From assembly GCA_947683425.1 (NCBI GenBank), contig CANTUQ010000073.1:7412501-7476500 (forward strand): 64,000 nucleotides of DNA, in the 5' to 3' direction. Positions 33,749 through 45,275 of this stretch are shown here, piece after piece. Numbering within the stretch: the first letter of the stretch is position 1; the number at the start of each line of letters is the position of its first letter. This DNA is from Excoecaria cochinchinensis (Eukaryota > Streptophyta > Magnoliopsida > Malpighiales > Euphorbiaceae). The notes beneath the pieces were generated by a model that made no database searches, had not been told where the DNA came from, and worked only from the letters and a program-made list of their open reading frames with translations. Position numbers and translations under genes: made by a program.

Positions 33749-36700
33749 CATATCTTTATAGGTCTAGGCAAAAATTCTTTCATACTTTTTTAATATTCTC
33801 TCAAATTTAGCTCTCTCTTTAGGAGTTATATCTGCAATTAAGATCTCTTTTGGATTTTCTAAGGTACAAAGGTTAAAAGGAGTAGTGTTGGTTAAATTAA
33901 TGTCAAATATATGCATGTCATGATTATAATCGTGCATGGTGCAATCAGATGAGACATCACAAAAATAAGCAAAACCGTTCATACCATTAATAAAATCAAA
34001 AGAAACATTGACATCAAAAAGTTCAAGAATTAATATAAATAACATCACTAAAGCTGTCACTAAACGGTTCATTAACAGCTAACAAAATCTCTATTATTGA
34101 TGTTGGTGGAGCAGGATCAACCTTTTCCTTTGTAATTAGCTTAAGAGTTAAGACTTTTTCCTCAAGCTCAAGAACCTGGTCTTCTATACCCTTTAAGTAT
34201 CTCCTCATCCTAAAAATCTGGAGTAGTCTTGATTTAATTAATGGCAAAGTTGACCACATTAGTGAAAATTTTAAATCGAAGCTTGACTTTTCCTTTAAAC
34301 ATAATGGGTTTAGACTCACCAGTATACTTTATATCCTTTGGAGCAGAGTGAAGACTTCTTCGATCTTAAGAATCCCTACAACTTTCTTCTTTTGATTCAT
34401 GTCATCATTAGGAACATAACCAAGGACTGTCCTATCCTTCTGGCCACATATATCAATAAGCTTGGGACTGCCTTGAGAGTTCTTTCCCAATCCCATTCTA
34501 GGGAGATAATGCATCTGTTTTAGCATTTTAAGCACCTTGGGATCATCCTCATCTTCATAAAAAAATCCCCACAATATGAAAGCCATTGAAAGGCTTATTA
34601 GTTATTTCCAGAGTGAAAATAGTAGTCTTCCTTGCAGCCTGAATAGTGACCACTTCTCCATTATGTGGGATCTTAATAATTTGGTGAAGGATGGAAGGGA
34701 CCCCACTGAGCTTGTAAAACCATGGCCTTCCTAAGAGAAAGGAGAAATTAGTAGGGATATTTAAGCCTGCAAACTTAACATCATCGACTATGGGCCCAGT
34801 TTTCACTTTATCTTTGAAGGTACCATATGCCTCCCTTTTTGTATTGTCATAAGCAATAATGTTTAGCTTAGACTTAGTGATCATTGAATTATCAGCATAG
34901 GCTATCATGACTTTAAAAGGGTAGATATAGATGAAGGAGCCATCATCCATCATAACATAAGTTGTATGCTTTCCATTTATCTCAGCCTTGATAAACAAAG
35001 AATGATTATATTGGTCCCTTTGAGTGGCAACTCACCTTCAGAAAAAGTAATAACTTATTTATCATCCCCTTGAATGATCTCTACTAATTTGAAAGGCGTA
35101 ATAGTGGTTAAAACTGTAGCTTTATATAGGATTCTACCAATTTCTACCTATGAGATGCAGACTTCATCAAAAGATCCCAAATAGAGATATGTGAAGGTGT
35201 CTTTTTCAATTGCTTGAGGATATTGTCGTCATCTTCTTTGTACTTCTCAACTCCTGGTGCAATAGGTGCTTGATCATTATTATTAGTTGTGGGAATTACT
35301 CTTTCACTTTGAGTTACAACATCTACTCCCTCATCCCAAGTACTTTCACTCATAACCTCTTTGGATTCCCCTCATTAGTCTTACTTGTAATTGCCAAATA
35401 CTTATTCACATAGAGATCTTAAAGAACATACCATTCTGGCAAGCTAGAGCTTACCATGAAAACTAGTGGTGGTACAGCTACATAAACACCTTGATCCTTG
35501 TTCCTTTTTTCAGGATCATTCATCTACTTAGTGTCAATAAGATCTTGGATCTTGTCCCTGAGATTTTGTTAGTAGTCTGTCTCATGCCCAGAATGTTAGT
35601 TGTACTCACAATACAAGTCAGATCTATAATTGGGCAAGTGCTAGTTTCTAGCAGGCCTTGACGGTAATAACTTGAGCTTACCCTCCTTTTGAAACCTTCT
35701 CAAGAACTAAGTCAAAGATTTTTCCAAATTAGAGTAATGCCTAGTAGTGGCTGAGACTTCAACAGTCTTTCTACCTTTACTAGCACTGCCTTGATTTTTG
35801 TTAAAGTTAGAACCGGAACCAAAACTTATATTATTGCTATTATTTTTGTTCTTCTTTACCTCAACATGCTCCTCATCTAAGTGAATAGCAATATCCTTGA
35901 GAAATTCCCAATCTTTGATACCATTTGCCTTCAAACCATCCTTCAGATAAGGACTGGCATTTTGAATGAACATACGGATTTGATCCACAGTATTAGGCTT
36001 TTTTCTCACCTCCATCTTGTTATGTATTCAGCTCCTCCATCTTGTTACGTATTCAGCTCCTCCATCTTGTTACGTATTCAAGAAAAGTCTCATTCACCTT
36101 ATGCTTTAACAACTCAAGATCTTTTAAGGTGACCTCCATGGTAGTACTGCAGTCATTTTGCTTCAGAAAATCTTTAGTGAGCGTACCCTAATCTACTTTA
36201 ATCTTCCTTTTGAGCCTATAATTCCAATAATAGCCCAGTTGGTAAGAGTTGGCTGAAATTCAACCTTTTAATTTATGGAGAGGTCGGTCCTTCTAATTAC
36301 AGTAACATATTACTTGACATGGGACCTAAGGTCGGTGGTTCCATTGAACTTGGTCATGTCAAGCATCTTAAATTTGGGAGGAAAGACGTCTTCGTACTCG
36401 AATTCCATGTATTTGAGATCTAATCGATTTCCTATTAAGATTACTTTAGCCATTGCCTTTAGCTTCTCCTTAATCTTCTTCATAGCTGGATTATCCAACT
36501 TTGGGACATCAATATTCTTACTGATGGACTCCTCATTAACTAGATCATCCTCATGAAAGTCATACTCAGTGTTGAAATGTACGGATCTCATAGGCTTCCT
36601 ACTTTGCTTAAACTTAGAATTTTATGTCACTTCCACCACTGAAGGAGTAATTGGAGGTAAAGCAGCAGGTGCAACACTTGAACTTGTTTTAAGACCAACT

Positions 36701-36879
36701 AAGGCACATGGCCATGACTTCCTTCTTGAAGTCCGCCATCTTCTTTTCTAGCTCTTGGGAAATAATAGGGATGCCTTGATTTCCATCGGTCATTGTGCTT
36801 GGTTCAACAATAATACCTCTTCTAGTAATTCTTTCGTCAGACCCACAAACCCACTAAGGATTTAATAGGTCTATGATGA
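33749..36879 (-). pseudogene. B: gag, protease and linker remnant
   Basis: On the minus strand this matches A 11060-14429 end to end. In sense order: decayed gag start (about 36879-36570), gag core (about 36560-36100), zinc-knuckle area near 35600, protease with HTTYVMMDDGSFIYIYP (about 34950), and the pol linker (ADITPKERAKFERILKKYERIFA, 33764-33840), where D begins. Stops and shifts occur every few hundred bases. A 25-bp unit is tandemly triplicated at 36010-36084. The gag start again follows a pyrimidine-rich TTGTCTTGTAG (AG at 36881-36880). Confidence 0.82.
36010..36084 (-). repeat. 25-bp triplication in B gag
   Basis: CTCCATCTTGTTACGTATTC-type units repeat three times with exactly 25-bp spacing (36011, 36036, 36061). 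A, E and F carry one copy at the corresponding gag position, so this arose in B. It shifts the frame. Confidence 0.85.
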
Positions 36880-37642
36880 CTACAAGACAAAGTGTTATCA
36901 TGATACATGATTGAAATGAGATGTATGCATGAGATATGTCATCTATAATTATAAGCAGGTGTCTTTCCAACCTTATTCCTCCCACACATATGGTAAGTGT
37001 AATTCTTTCCTAGGTAGGCTTATCCATGGTTCAAGGAGGAACCTAATGGACTCATATAATGAATGGTAATGAAAATCGACATTATAACAATCGCAATTAA
37101 AACACATTCAATATTTTGGCCTTTCTTTATAAGGTCTATTTAATCAAACCAAAATACATGTCAGACACATCACATGAGCTATGACACTCAAAATATGAGT
37201 ATAATTCATCGTATGGATTTTGATAGCATTTTGGGGTGATTAAATATACTTGATAAATAAAGGCCCACATAGCTCATAATGCATATTATTACGGTACCTA
37301 AGGGAGATAACTATGGTCATTACATGGGCTTTGGTATAATTTTGCAAGTTATGGTTATTCAAGCGCGATCCGTGCACAACGGGTCTATCTCATCATGAGC
37401 ATAACAACCAATTACTTCATATTTTATACACCTTAAAGGTACAAAGCTTGGAATGGCGATTATCATCTCTAACACACCCTAAACTGAATGAAGGTTTGCG
37501 CTTCAAGATGCCACCAAGGTAATAAAGATACTTAACTTATTTTAAGGTTGTAGCATGTAATACAATTCGGAAAAAGATAAAGCTAATAACATAAAAATTT
37601 GATTCCATATTAATTTGGGGCACTTAGGAGCAAAATCTCATG
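36880..37642 (-). other. B: 5' leader remnant
   Basis: Diverged but collinear with A's leader (14430-15180). It keeps CCTTCCAACCTTATTCC-like, GAAAG…ACGTGAGC-like and TCATCATGAGCATAACAACC blocks. The short peptide frame reads IGCYAHDEIDPL. There is no other content. Confidence 0.7.
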
Positions 37643-37661
37643 GTCCCCAATGGAGTCGCCA
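37643..37661 (-). promoter_or_regulatory. B: primer-binding site (tRNA-Arg type)
   Basis: On the minus strand TGGCGACTCCATTGGGGAC, one mismatch from A's site. It marks the inner edge of B's 5' LTR. Confidence 0.85.
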
Positions 37662-37662
37662 C

Positions 37663-38880
37663 TATTCACGCTAATAATATTCGAGTTATCTTACTTCAAA
37701 ATAATCAAAGACTCGACCTAATTAGCCCAAAATTAAGCTAAGCATTTTGAGGAATCAAAAACCATATCTAATAAGATTAAAAGAATATTGAGATTACTAG
37801 ATAACCACTAGGTAGCTTTTAGGAGTCACCACCCAATCATATTGGAAAAACCTCATAGAGCCAAACCAAAGTTAAGTTCAAAACTCTACTATTATTTTTG
37901 TACCCCACTTTAATAATGAATCAATTTAAGTTATTAGATTTATCATCTCTCTCACACGATAAGCACGTACAATATATGTTCTCATCAAGCATATTGGAAA
38001 GCGGCAAATGTACATAAAAAGTAAATCATCCATGAGGTATGAAAGCCTTTATACACATAAAATACATTGTACATATACATACATGAAAAAGACCCAATTC
38101 ATTGATTTTGAAGTCATTCGGCACATAAAATACATTGTACAAATACATACATGAAAATGGACCAATTTATTGATTTTGAGGTTATTGGGCCTCACATGGC
38201 ATATGGGTAAGGACATTGGTCCTTTCGTGAAAAAACCTTTATTGTGAATTTTTAAGAAAATAAAATAAAGATTTTGATTAATAAAAAACCAATTTAATTA
38301 ATTGTATGTAGAACTATTTTGAAATGAGATTTTAATTGTAGAAAAATCATTAAAGCAGTAAACATACAAATATGCGTATTACAATAGATAATAATAAAAA
38401 TATTACATGAATAAAAATAAAACAATAAATAAATAAACAAAATAAATAAAAGAAAGGAAAAAAAAGATACTGATTAACAAATTCACTTTGAAAAAAAAAT
38501 GATTTTGACGATTTTTAATTTTCTTAAAAATGATTTTCTCTGTTTTGAACCTAATAAAAATTATAAAAACATATATAAATATATATAATTAATTATCACA
38601 CATATATACATATTTAGATGTACAACACATAAAATTATTAAATCTAACTATATTTTATCTTCAATATAACTCAATTAAATTTTATTTATTATTAAATTAA
38701 TTACACACAAAAAAATTTAGATTAAATATTATGTAAATAACAACAAGAAAAGAAAATATAAATCAACAACAATAGATACCGGGATCACTCCTGCATAAGA
38801 GCGATAATCGAGAAGCATCAAGTTCTAAGAACAAAATGAAATCCACCAAGATCCCTAGTTAAGGGATTTTATATAAGGTG
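37663..38880 (-). repeat. B: 5' LTR, primer-proximal part
   Basis: In + coordinates it starts TATTCACGCTAATAATATTC (expected TG mutated to TA). It keeps family landmarks such as GGAGTCACCACCCAATC (37827) and AGGACATTGGTCC (38209), then turns AT-rich. A 68-bp unit is tandemly duplicated (38054-38121, 38122-38190). The far boundary is uncertain, because sequence resembling 38720-38860 recurs at 44140-44330 beyond element H. Confidence 0.65.
38054..38190. repeat. 68-bp tandem duplication in B LTR
   Basis: CACATAAAATACATTGTACA begins both copies at 38054 and 38122. They differ at several bases, so the duplication is old. Confidence 0.8.
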
Positions 38881-39069
38881 AGCCGTTGTCCGCCTTTTCA
38901 CTTTCTTCTTCTTCTTCTTCTTTCTTCTCTCTACGCAAACCGATGCTGTCGTTCGATTTTTCTGCATTTTCTTCCTTATTTTTTGTCCGTTTTGCGTACC
39001 ATTTGGGCCAAAATGTTCTTGTGATAGTTGCGCACGTATGGGTATGGGTCTTATTTTTAGCAATTTATT

Positions 39070-39085
39070 TTGTGTGTCTTTTCAG
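39070..39085 (+). promoter_or_regulatory. H: possible 3' splice site before ORF-1
   Basis: TTTTGTGTGTCTTTTCAG ends 21 bases before an ATG at 39107. It is a pyrimidine tract plus CAG, as expected if the extra ORF is made from a spliced transcript, which has been proposed for downstream env-like genes of plant gypsy elements. This is inference only. Confidence 0.3.
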
Positions 39086-39106
39086 TGTAGTTCATCGATT
39101 CACAGG

Positions 39107-40993
39107 ATGCCTCTGAGATGAAACGTCTCTCAGGACTAGCCTGAGCCTCAAGCTCTAGCATGGATGACCCCCGATCAGAGGGAGTGATTTCAAGACCTAG
39201 CCTATGTCCAATTCCGTGCTAGTCGGTACATCTTTAGGCCCTTCCTCCAGCTCATGGGGATATTAGATGAGGTTAAGGCACTTATAGAGGCAGTAGGGTG
39301 GACCGAGTTTCTCCGACTATCATTCCAGACTCATCCAAAGATTACGAGGGAGTTTATGGCCATACTGCATTATAGAGGATTTCAGAGACTGGACACTGAG
39401 GAGGGCATCATACAGTTTCGGGTCCAAGGAGACCACTTTAGTATCACCCGCAGGGTCTTTGCCTAGGCAATGGACTCCCATCTGGGGTAGATGTGATGAT
39501 GCTAAAGAGGGCAATCCGGAGGCAGCATTGGGAGGCCATTACACTGCCAAGAGCACCATATGACCATGACACGACGAAGAGCACTATGCTCTCGTCGCAG
39601 GCTTTGAGGTATGTCCATCAAGTGCTATCCAGCTCCTACCTTGGCTGAGCTGGGAATCCTGGGTCGATCAACCGTGCCGAGATCTGAAGCATGTGGGTGA
39701 TGGTGATAGGCCGACGGCTAAATATTAGCTATGAGATTTTGGCTAATCTGTTTAGGTTGGCATGGGGGACGGCTCCATTTATATGTGCTAGGGGTGTGAT
39801 AACAAAGCTACTGATATACTTGAGGGTTCTTCTAGTTGACTTTGGGCCTCCATTGGACGAGGATGTTTATATTGACTTAGCTGCAGTCCAGACTATGGGG
39901 ATGGTAGCTCAGATACCTAGTCGTCCTAACAAGTACATATTGCATATAGTAGTGGAGACTAGACACCTCTTCCATTTACCTCTACTCCAGCCAGCACCAG
40001 AAGATTCAGAGGAGGAGGCCCAGCCGGAGGAGGACCACCCACACTAGTAGTAGCTAGAGGTGGAGCAGCCTCATACCCCCCCAGGATTAGGGCATGGACA
40101 TAGACCTAGATGAGATGATTCGCACTCTAGCTTCTCAGCAGTGCCAGATGGAGATGCCGAGTCTTATCCCTCCACCGCCATCAGTGCCATCAGTTCAACA
40201 TTTGGATATGCGGGTAGAGAGGAGATATCACCCTTATAGCCTACCTAGACACCCGGGGGCATCTACATCTATTGTTCCTCCACCACCAGAGCCCCATATA
40301 GAGCCAGCGCAGCGCAGCAGACAGTCACCCTCTCTATTTGTGCAGCAAGAGATTATCTCAGCAGTGACTATCGCCCTTGCCACCATGGATTGACACATGG
40401 AGGAGAGAGATAGGGTGTTAGGCGAGCGCCTAGACAGATAAGAGAGACTTATAGAGGATTTGAGGTAGGGTATAAGTGCCTCATAGGCAGCGGCAACCCA
40501 GAGGATTGATGAGGCCATCCAGCTTATTGATGAGTCTATTACATCTCTTAGATTTCGAGTAGAGATTTTAGAGACCTCTATACCGGCCATTTCCAGGTCT
40601 GTCAGAGAATTACGGGAGCAGATGGAAGATAGGCTCACTAGGATTAGGGATGCCTCTAGACATCAGAGCTCAGAGCAGAAACATGTTTTTTTTAGAGCTA
40701 GAGAGGGTGGTTAGCGAGTTCTTGGACTTCCTCAAGACTTGCGCATAGCCTTTTCTAGATAGGTATGCCCGAATTCAGTTCTAGGACTCTCCATGAGTAA
40801 AGCTACTGGTAGCGCCTCGATCCCCCCAATGGATGTTACCCACCATCCACTTTCTTCTAGAGCTGAGCCCTCTTCCTCCAGAGTCAAGCCGTCTTACTCC
40901 GGTGTAGGGCCGTCGACTTCGAGGTCTCAGCCTATACATGTGTCAGACAGCGATCAGGACCCGGATGAGCCGATTGATTACTCTCCTCTATAG
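39107..40993 (+). pseudogene. H: ATHILA ORF-1 / plant transposon protein family, broken
   Basis: The readable part is FRPFLQLMGILDEV followed by LIEAVGWTEFLRL, TREFMAILHYRGF, DTEEGIIQFRVQG and later MWVMVIGRRLNISYEILANL. This is the pattern of the Arabidopsis retrotransposon ORF-1 (ATHILA) family: a nuclear, non-enzymatic protein of unknown role. The C-terminal part is Pro/Glu-rich, then heptad-like (RIDEAIQLIDESITSLRFRV), suggesting a coiled coil, then Ser-rich. Stops (for example at 39465, 40045 and 40391) and a frame change near 39480-39690 break it. I do not assign a biochemical function. The family call is fairly sure. Confidence 0.72.
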
Positions 40994-40997
40994 TAGA

Positions 40998-41319
40998 TGT
41001 TTCGGGACATCTGTATATAAATATCTATTGATGTATAAACTTTTCATTATTTAGTTACATGTTTACATTTTTGTTTAAATTTTACTTTGATTTGAAAGCA
41101 TGTGACGCATGAAAAAATAATGAATAAAAAAATAATAAATATCAAAATGATAAATAAAATATATGATAAGATAATAAATGAATATAATAAAAAGATATAA
41201 TAATAAAGGTGACAAAAAAGGGTTAAATTTTTGTTTAAAAAATCTAGTTAATGCAATGAAATAACGAGATTCTGTGAAATTACAGGAATTGTACTCTAGT
41301 AGTCTACAAAACGAGTTAT
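40998..41319 (+). other. H: AT-rich gap before the tandem array
   Basis: A-rich, T-rich filler (ATAATAAATATCAAAATGAT-like). I see no gene, repeat array or regulatory signal in it. Confidence 0.5.
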
Positions 41320-41905
41320 GGCGACAATCATATGCCTACAGCTCAACGGTGACAATCATATGCTGGTGTCTTGAAGGCGACAATCATATGCTGAACGAAT
41401 AAAAAGTAGTCTACAAAATGAGTTGTGGTGACAATCATATGTCTACAGCTCAACGGCAATAATCATATATCGGTGTCTTGAAGGCGACAATCACATGCCG
41501 GACGGACAAAAGTAGTCTACAAAATGAGTTGTGGCGATAATCATATGCCTACAGCTCAACGGCGACAATCATATGCTGGTGTCTCAACGGTGACAATCAT
41601 GTGCCGGATAGATGAACTGTAGCCCACAGAACAAGTCGTGGTGACAATCATATGCCTATGACTTAACGGCGACAACAATATGCCTAGATCTTGATATCGG
41701 AAATCATATGTTAGATAGATTATCTATAGTCTTTAGGATATCCCGACGGCGACAATCATATGCCAGGCGGATCAAACATAGTCTTTTGAACGACTTGGTG
41801 GTTACAATCATATGCCAAAAGTCTTGATGGCGACAATTATATGCCTAAAAGATTAACCAAAGTCTTCAAAATGACTTAGTGGTGACAATTATAGGCCATA
41901 ATCTT
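41320..41905 (+). repeat. H: 3'UTR tandem array with GACAATCATATGCC core
   Basis: Eighteen or so copies of (G)GCGACAATCATATGCC, spaced by alternating phrases such as TACAGCTCAACG, GGTGTCTTGAAG and GTAGTCTACAAAATGAGTTG. This gives a higher-order period of roughly 115-125 bp. It lies between the coding end and the PPT, the same place as the arrays in A and F, but shares no sequence with them. Confidence 0.88.
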
Positions 41906-42010
41906 CAATCTTCCATCGACATAAGAAAAAGGTAAGGACTGCCTCGGGTACACACTTCTTTCCTCTTCTCTGAATTTTGACTCATCTAGATTCTAATGCA
42001 CTAGCTTCTC

Positions 42011-42026
42011 CAAAATTGGGGGCAAC
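42011..42026 (+). promoter_or_regulatory. H: polypurine tract
   Basis: CAAAATTGGGGGCAAC is immediately followed by the LTR. It is the Tat-type PPT shared with A and F. Confidence 0.88.
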
Positions 42027-42224
42027 TATAGTCACCGAGTTCTGAGACAGCCCAGATCAGACTTACTTAATGAGGATATTGATACCTGTTACACAGGCAG
42101 AAGGGTGAAACTGTAGGTTTTTTGCCTATGCATTCCATAAATTTTAAAGTTATTTGTGACCAAAAATCCTTTTGGGATCTCCATCATTTTAGAAAAAGCC
42201 TTTTCATGTAAAAAAACCTTTGTT

Positions 42225-42410
42225 TGGTTGATCGACGCTCGTCCCTCGTCAAAGACGCCCGTTGGATGGATTGAGGCACGAAAAGGCACCCGTCACTCGT
42301 CCATGAGGGTGCCCGTCCATCGTCTGTCGGCAGGAATGGCTGTCTGGTCCCTTTCGACCGAAGTCTGTCCGTTGACCGAGTGATGCCTGTCGGCCACGTC
42401 TTGTTCGTGA
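42225..42410 (+). other. H: GC-rich U3 module
   Basis: It is rich in CGTC/GACG words (GACGCTCGTCCCTCGTC … GACGCCCGTTGG … CGTCACTCGTCC … GTCCATCGTCTGTCGG), 200-385 nt from the LTR start. The same vocabulary returns at 43310-43430 (GACGACCGTTGC, CGACGGGTCC, GGACGGCCGTCCC) inside the same LTR. Confidence 0.7.
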
Positions 42411-42764
42411 TTTCCTTCTTTTCTTCCAACAGAAAAGCTTTAAACTCTATTAAATTCTTCATTTTAGTAGGATAAGTGCTAGATTTTAGTATTTATCTTA
42501 CTAGATAAATTTAAAATGTTTGATTTTATCCCCAAAAATAATATGAAGTCACTTTATCCTTAAGGATAAATTAAATATTTAGCAGTTACCCTTGGAGATA
42601 AATTCTAAATATTTAATTTTATCTTTAAGGATAATTTGATATCATTTATCTTTAAGGATAAATCAAATATTAACATTTATCTTTAAAGATAAATCAAATA
42701 TTTACACTTATATTTAAGGATGAATCAAAAAGTTTTATATTTATCCTTAAATCAAATGCTAGCC

Positions 42765-42773
42765 TATAAATAG
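42765..42773 (+). promoter_or_regulatory. H: TATA box of the LTR
   Basis: TATAAATAG is followed by a purine-rich GAGTTAAGAGAGGAAAGAG, as expected at a U3/R promoter. F has the same TATAAATAG in its LTRs. Confidence 0.5.
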
Positions 42774-44139
42774 AGTTAAGAGAGGAAAGAGAGAAGGAGA
42801 CCGAAGGGAAGAACATTTTATTGGGAGACAAAATTTGGATTTTCATAAGCAAAAAATATTTTCTTTTTACATTAGTTTTCTTTTTTTATTCTTAAAGAAT
42901 CTAGAGTTAAGTTGAGGAAGAGAAATCAATTGTTTTTGCTTGACTTAATTCTTCTATAATTTCCATTTTTTCTAAAGAGACTTTAGAAAGAGAAAGTGAT
43001 TTTTTTAATTCAGCCAATTTTGTGGAATTCAAGGAGATCTGAAATATTCTCACCTTCCAGAGATCAGAATTTAGATGTTAAACATTCTGGGTTCAAAGTA
43101 TTCATTATTGCATTAATTTTCATATTTGGACATGGAATACATAATTTGGTCAAAATAATAAATTAATTTATTTGCTTGGTATTTTGTTATTTTGTGTTAG
43201 ATTTATTTAATACAATTGCATGAAGTGGTGGCCTAAGATTCCTAAATTGTAAGAAATCTAAGCTTTTGTGCATTAAAAAATGGAGTTTCTTTAGTATTTT
43301 TAAAACCTGGAGGTGACCGATGGGAAGAAGAACTGTCTGACGACCGTTGCTCAGAGCGAGCGACGGGTCCTTATCGAAAGCTTCTTCTGCCCGTCGATCA
43401 CCTCTAGGACGGCCGTCCCTTGTCTTCCTTTGGCCATCCTTGGGTCTTTTCTTTTCCCTTTTTATTTGTTTAAATTCCTTTTTCTATATTATGTCTTTGC
43501 ATTATTAATTCTAAGTATTTCATTGATACTTTTATACTATTTTGCCATTATTTATGCTTCTAATATTTTATTTTAATGTTGCTGATTTTGGTTTTATGGG
43601 TTCTATTTTGTGGAGTGTGGATGATAAAATGGAGGCTCAAAATTGGGATGATTTGGAGACATCATTTTTGTTCATTCTTCTCACCCTTTTCATTCTCATT
43701 AGTTAAGCTTTTTCTTGTTACTCTCAACTTTTATTTTTTTGTTCGATAATGCAAAAATCATAAAAAGAATTTTTATAATTAAGATAAGGTTTTCTTTAAC
43801 AAAATAGAACCAGAAGTCCTAATTTTTCCTCTAATGAAATGTCACTCAAAATCATTTTTTTAAGTATATATGCGAGGACCAATGTCCTCGCCTTGAATAC
43901 ATGTCCTGTTTTATGCATGATTTATATTTCCTTTGATTGGGGTTGTATTCCACCCCTATTTTATTGTAAATTGATGTACTTTTATTTTCTTTATAACGTA
44001 TTTACTTTATGCAATTAACCCCTTGAATTTTCAATTGAACCCAATAATTTATGAACACATAAACTTAATCAATTTCACAACTTAGATTACTCTCGTACCC
44101 TAAAGGTATGTAATATGACTAGGGTACAAGTCGGGGTCT

Positions 44140-44935
44140 TACAAATATTATACAACAACAACTAAAAATAAAAGAAATTAAAAACAACTATAAATGAGAT
44201 TTGGAATCCCTATATAAATTTACTTTCAAAACGGACATGAATAGGAGCAATTTGTTTCAGTTCTTAATTCGGGTTCCAAGAACGAACAAGATCCACCAAA
44301 TCCTTACTTAAGTATTTAGTGTGATTGATTTTAGTGTAGAAAATATAAGATTTTTAAAAGCCAATTAATTAAGATCTCTAGCCTAAGAAATCAATTGAAT
44401 AAAATCTAAGTTTAAAGAAAATAATAATTGTGCAGAGAAAAATTTTAGGAGAAATTCCAAATTTTATATGAATTAAAAATTCCAAGATCTTTTAAAATAT
44501 CTAGAAAACTCTTATATATATGGAATCAATCCTAATTTAAATGGAAATAGGATTCTCTGATTAAAATTGAACTAGGATTCCTAATTCAATCCTAAATAGG
44601 AGAAAAGAATTTAAAAAACAACACAAATCTGCATAGCTCGTGCGCTTCTTTTATATCATCATGTGTCACGGTCATGAAATAGAATGTCATGGCTGTGCCT
44701 TCACATCTTCCATTTTCTAGGCATGAAAACATATTCTCAAGCGTGAACGCATAAACACGATCATGAATAGAAATGTCACGGCTCTAAAATTCTTAAACCA
44801 AATTTTTTGCACATAAAACCTTTTAGTGGACTCGATTACTCTTGGTTCCTTTTTACTTTTGATCTCATGATACAAACTATCATAATTAGGTATTACCTAA
44901 GCAAGGGAGCTTTGAAACCCAGTGTCTACTCATAG
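44140..44935 (-). repeat. Minus-oriented Tat LTR, U3 part (probably B's)
   Basis: Read on the minus strand it should start at 44935 (AGTAGACACTGGGTTTC, one base off TGTAGACACCGGGTCTC). It has a decayed GC module at 44635-44790, in which GTCACGG/GTCATGG and CACGATCATG words alternate, consistent with CpG loss. The left part (44140-44330) resembles 38720-38880. It is either the rest of B's 5' LTR displaced by H, or part of a separate old LTR. Confidence 0.5.
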
Positions 44936-45028
44936 CTCCCTACAATTATAGTTATAGAAGCCCCTTGATAGTTTATTACCTACATGTTATCTGAATCTAT
45001 TAGGGATGATCACGGGGGCAGGGGTGGG
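44936..45028. other. 93-bp spacer between old LTR and element E
   Basis: No firm identity. It loosely resembles the aRNH region of Tat pol on the minus strand (compare B 20190-20260), which would make it the site into which B jumped. The last five bases (GTGGG, 45024-45028) should be E's target duplication, whose partner is outside the window. Confidence 0.3.
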
Positions 45029-45275
45029 TGTAGACACCGGGTCTCAAGGCAGCCTAGATCAGGGTTACCCAGTTATGAAATTAATGCCTATTCACAAGCG
45101 AAAAGGTGGGAATTCATGTTTCTTTGTCAAGTTATTTTTGAAAAAAAAAAGAAAAATTGGTAGGTTCTGACATCATCAGGCCGCCCTTCGTGAGGGGCGG
45201 GCCGCACGAGAGGCCGCGCCTACACTAGCGCGTGAGGCTGCCCTTCGCAAAGGGCAGGCCTAGCAAGAGGCCGCC
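45029..45275 (+). repeat. E: 5' LTR, first segment
   Basis: It starts TGTAGACACCGGGTCTCAAG and enters the GC-rich module (from 45178: GGCCGCCCTTCGTGAGGGGC … TGCCCTTCGCAAAGGGCA, a perfect-arm hairpin). F is inserted inside that module, and the sequence resumes at 56389. Confidence 0.9.

Larger units (their letters stand above)
38881..44139 (+). mobile_element. H: 3' part of a Tat-like element with ATHILA ORF-1-type gene
   Basis: In + order: a pyrimidine-rich stretch, an ORF-1-type pseudogene (39107-40993), an AT-rich gap, a tandem array (41320-41905), a PPT identical in core to A's (42011-42026) and an LTR (42027-44139). There is no gag, RT or integrase, so it is either 5'-truncated or a derivative carrying only the extra gene. 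The left boundary is approximate and I found no target duplication. Confidence 0.6.
42027..44139 (+). repeat. H: 3' LTR
   Basis: 2113 bp. It starts TATAGTCACCGAGTTCTGAG (TG decayed to TA; compare TGTAGACACCGGGTCTCAAG in E) and ends near …GTACAAGTCGGGGTCTTACA. Landmarks in order: GC-rich module (42225-42410), TATA box (42765), a second GC-rich stretch (43310-43430), and the GGACCAATGTCC and GGGGTTGTATTCCACCCC family words (43877, 43939). The right boundary is inferred from a CA terminus and is less sure. Confidence 0.65.

Noticed and set aside
39254..40047. Host gene encoding a nuclear protein
   Set aside because: The sequence fits the ATHILA ORF-1 retrotransposon family, is broken by stops, and is followed by a PPT and an LTR.
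41320..41905. CRISPR-like regular spacing in H
   Set aside because: The 'spacers' are themselves repeated phrases. It is a higher-order tandem array.
42089..42462. Open frames on both strands in H's LTR
   Set aside because: They lie across the GC-rich U3 module and have no similarity to known proteins.
44936..45028. Fragment of a further Tat aRNH gene
   Set aside because: The resemblance to B 20190-20260 is short and patchy. It is kept only as a remark in the spacer entry.
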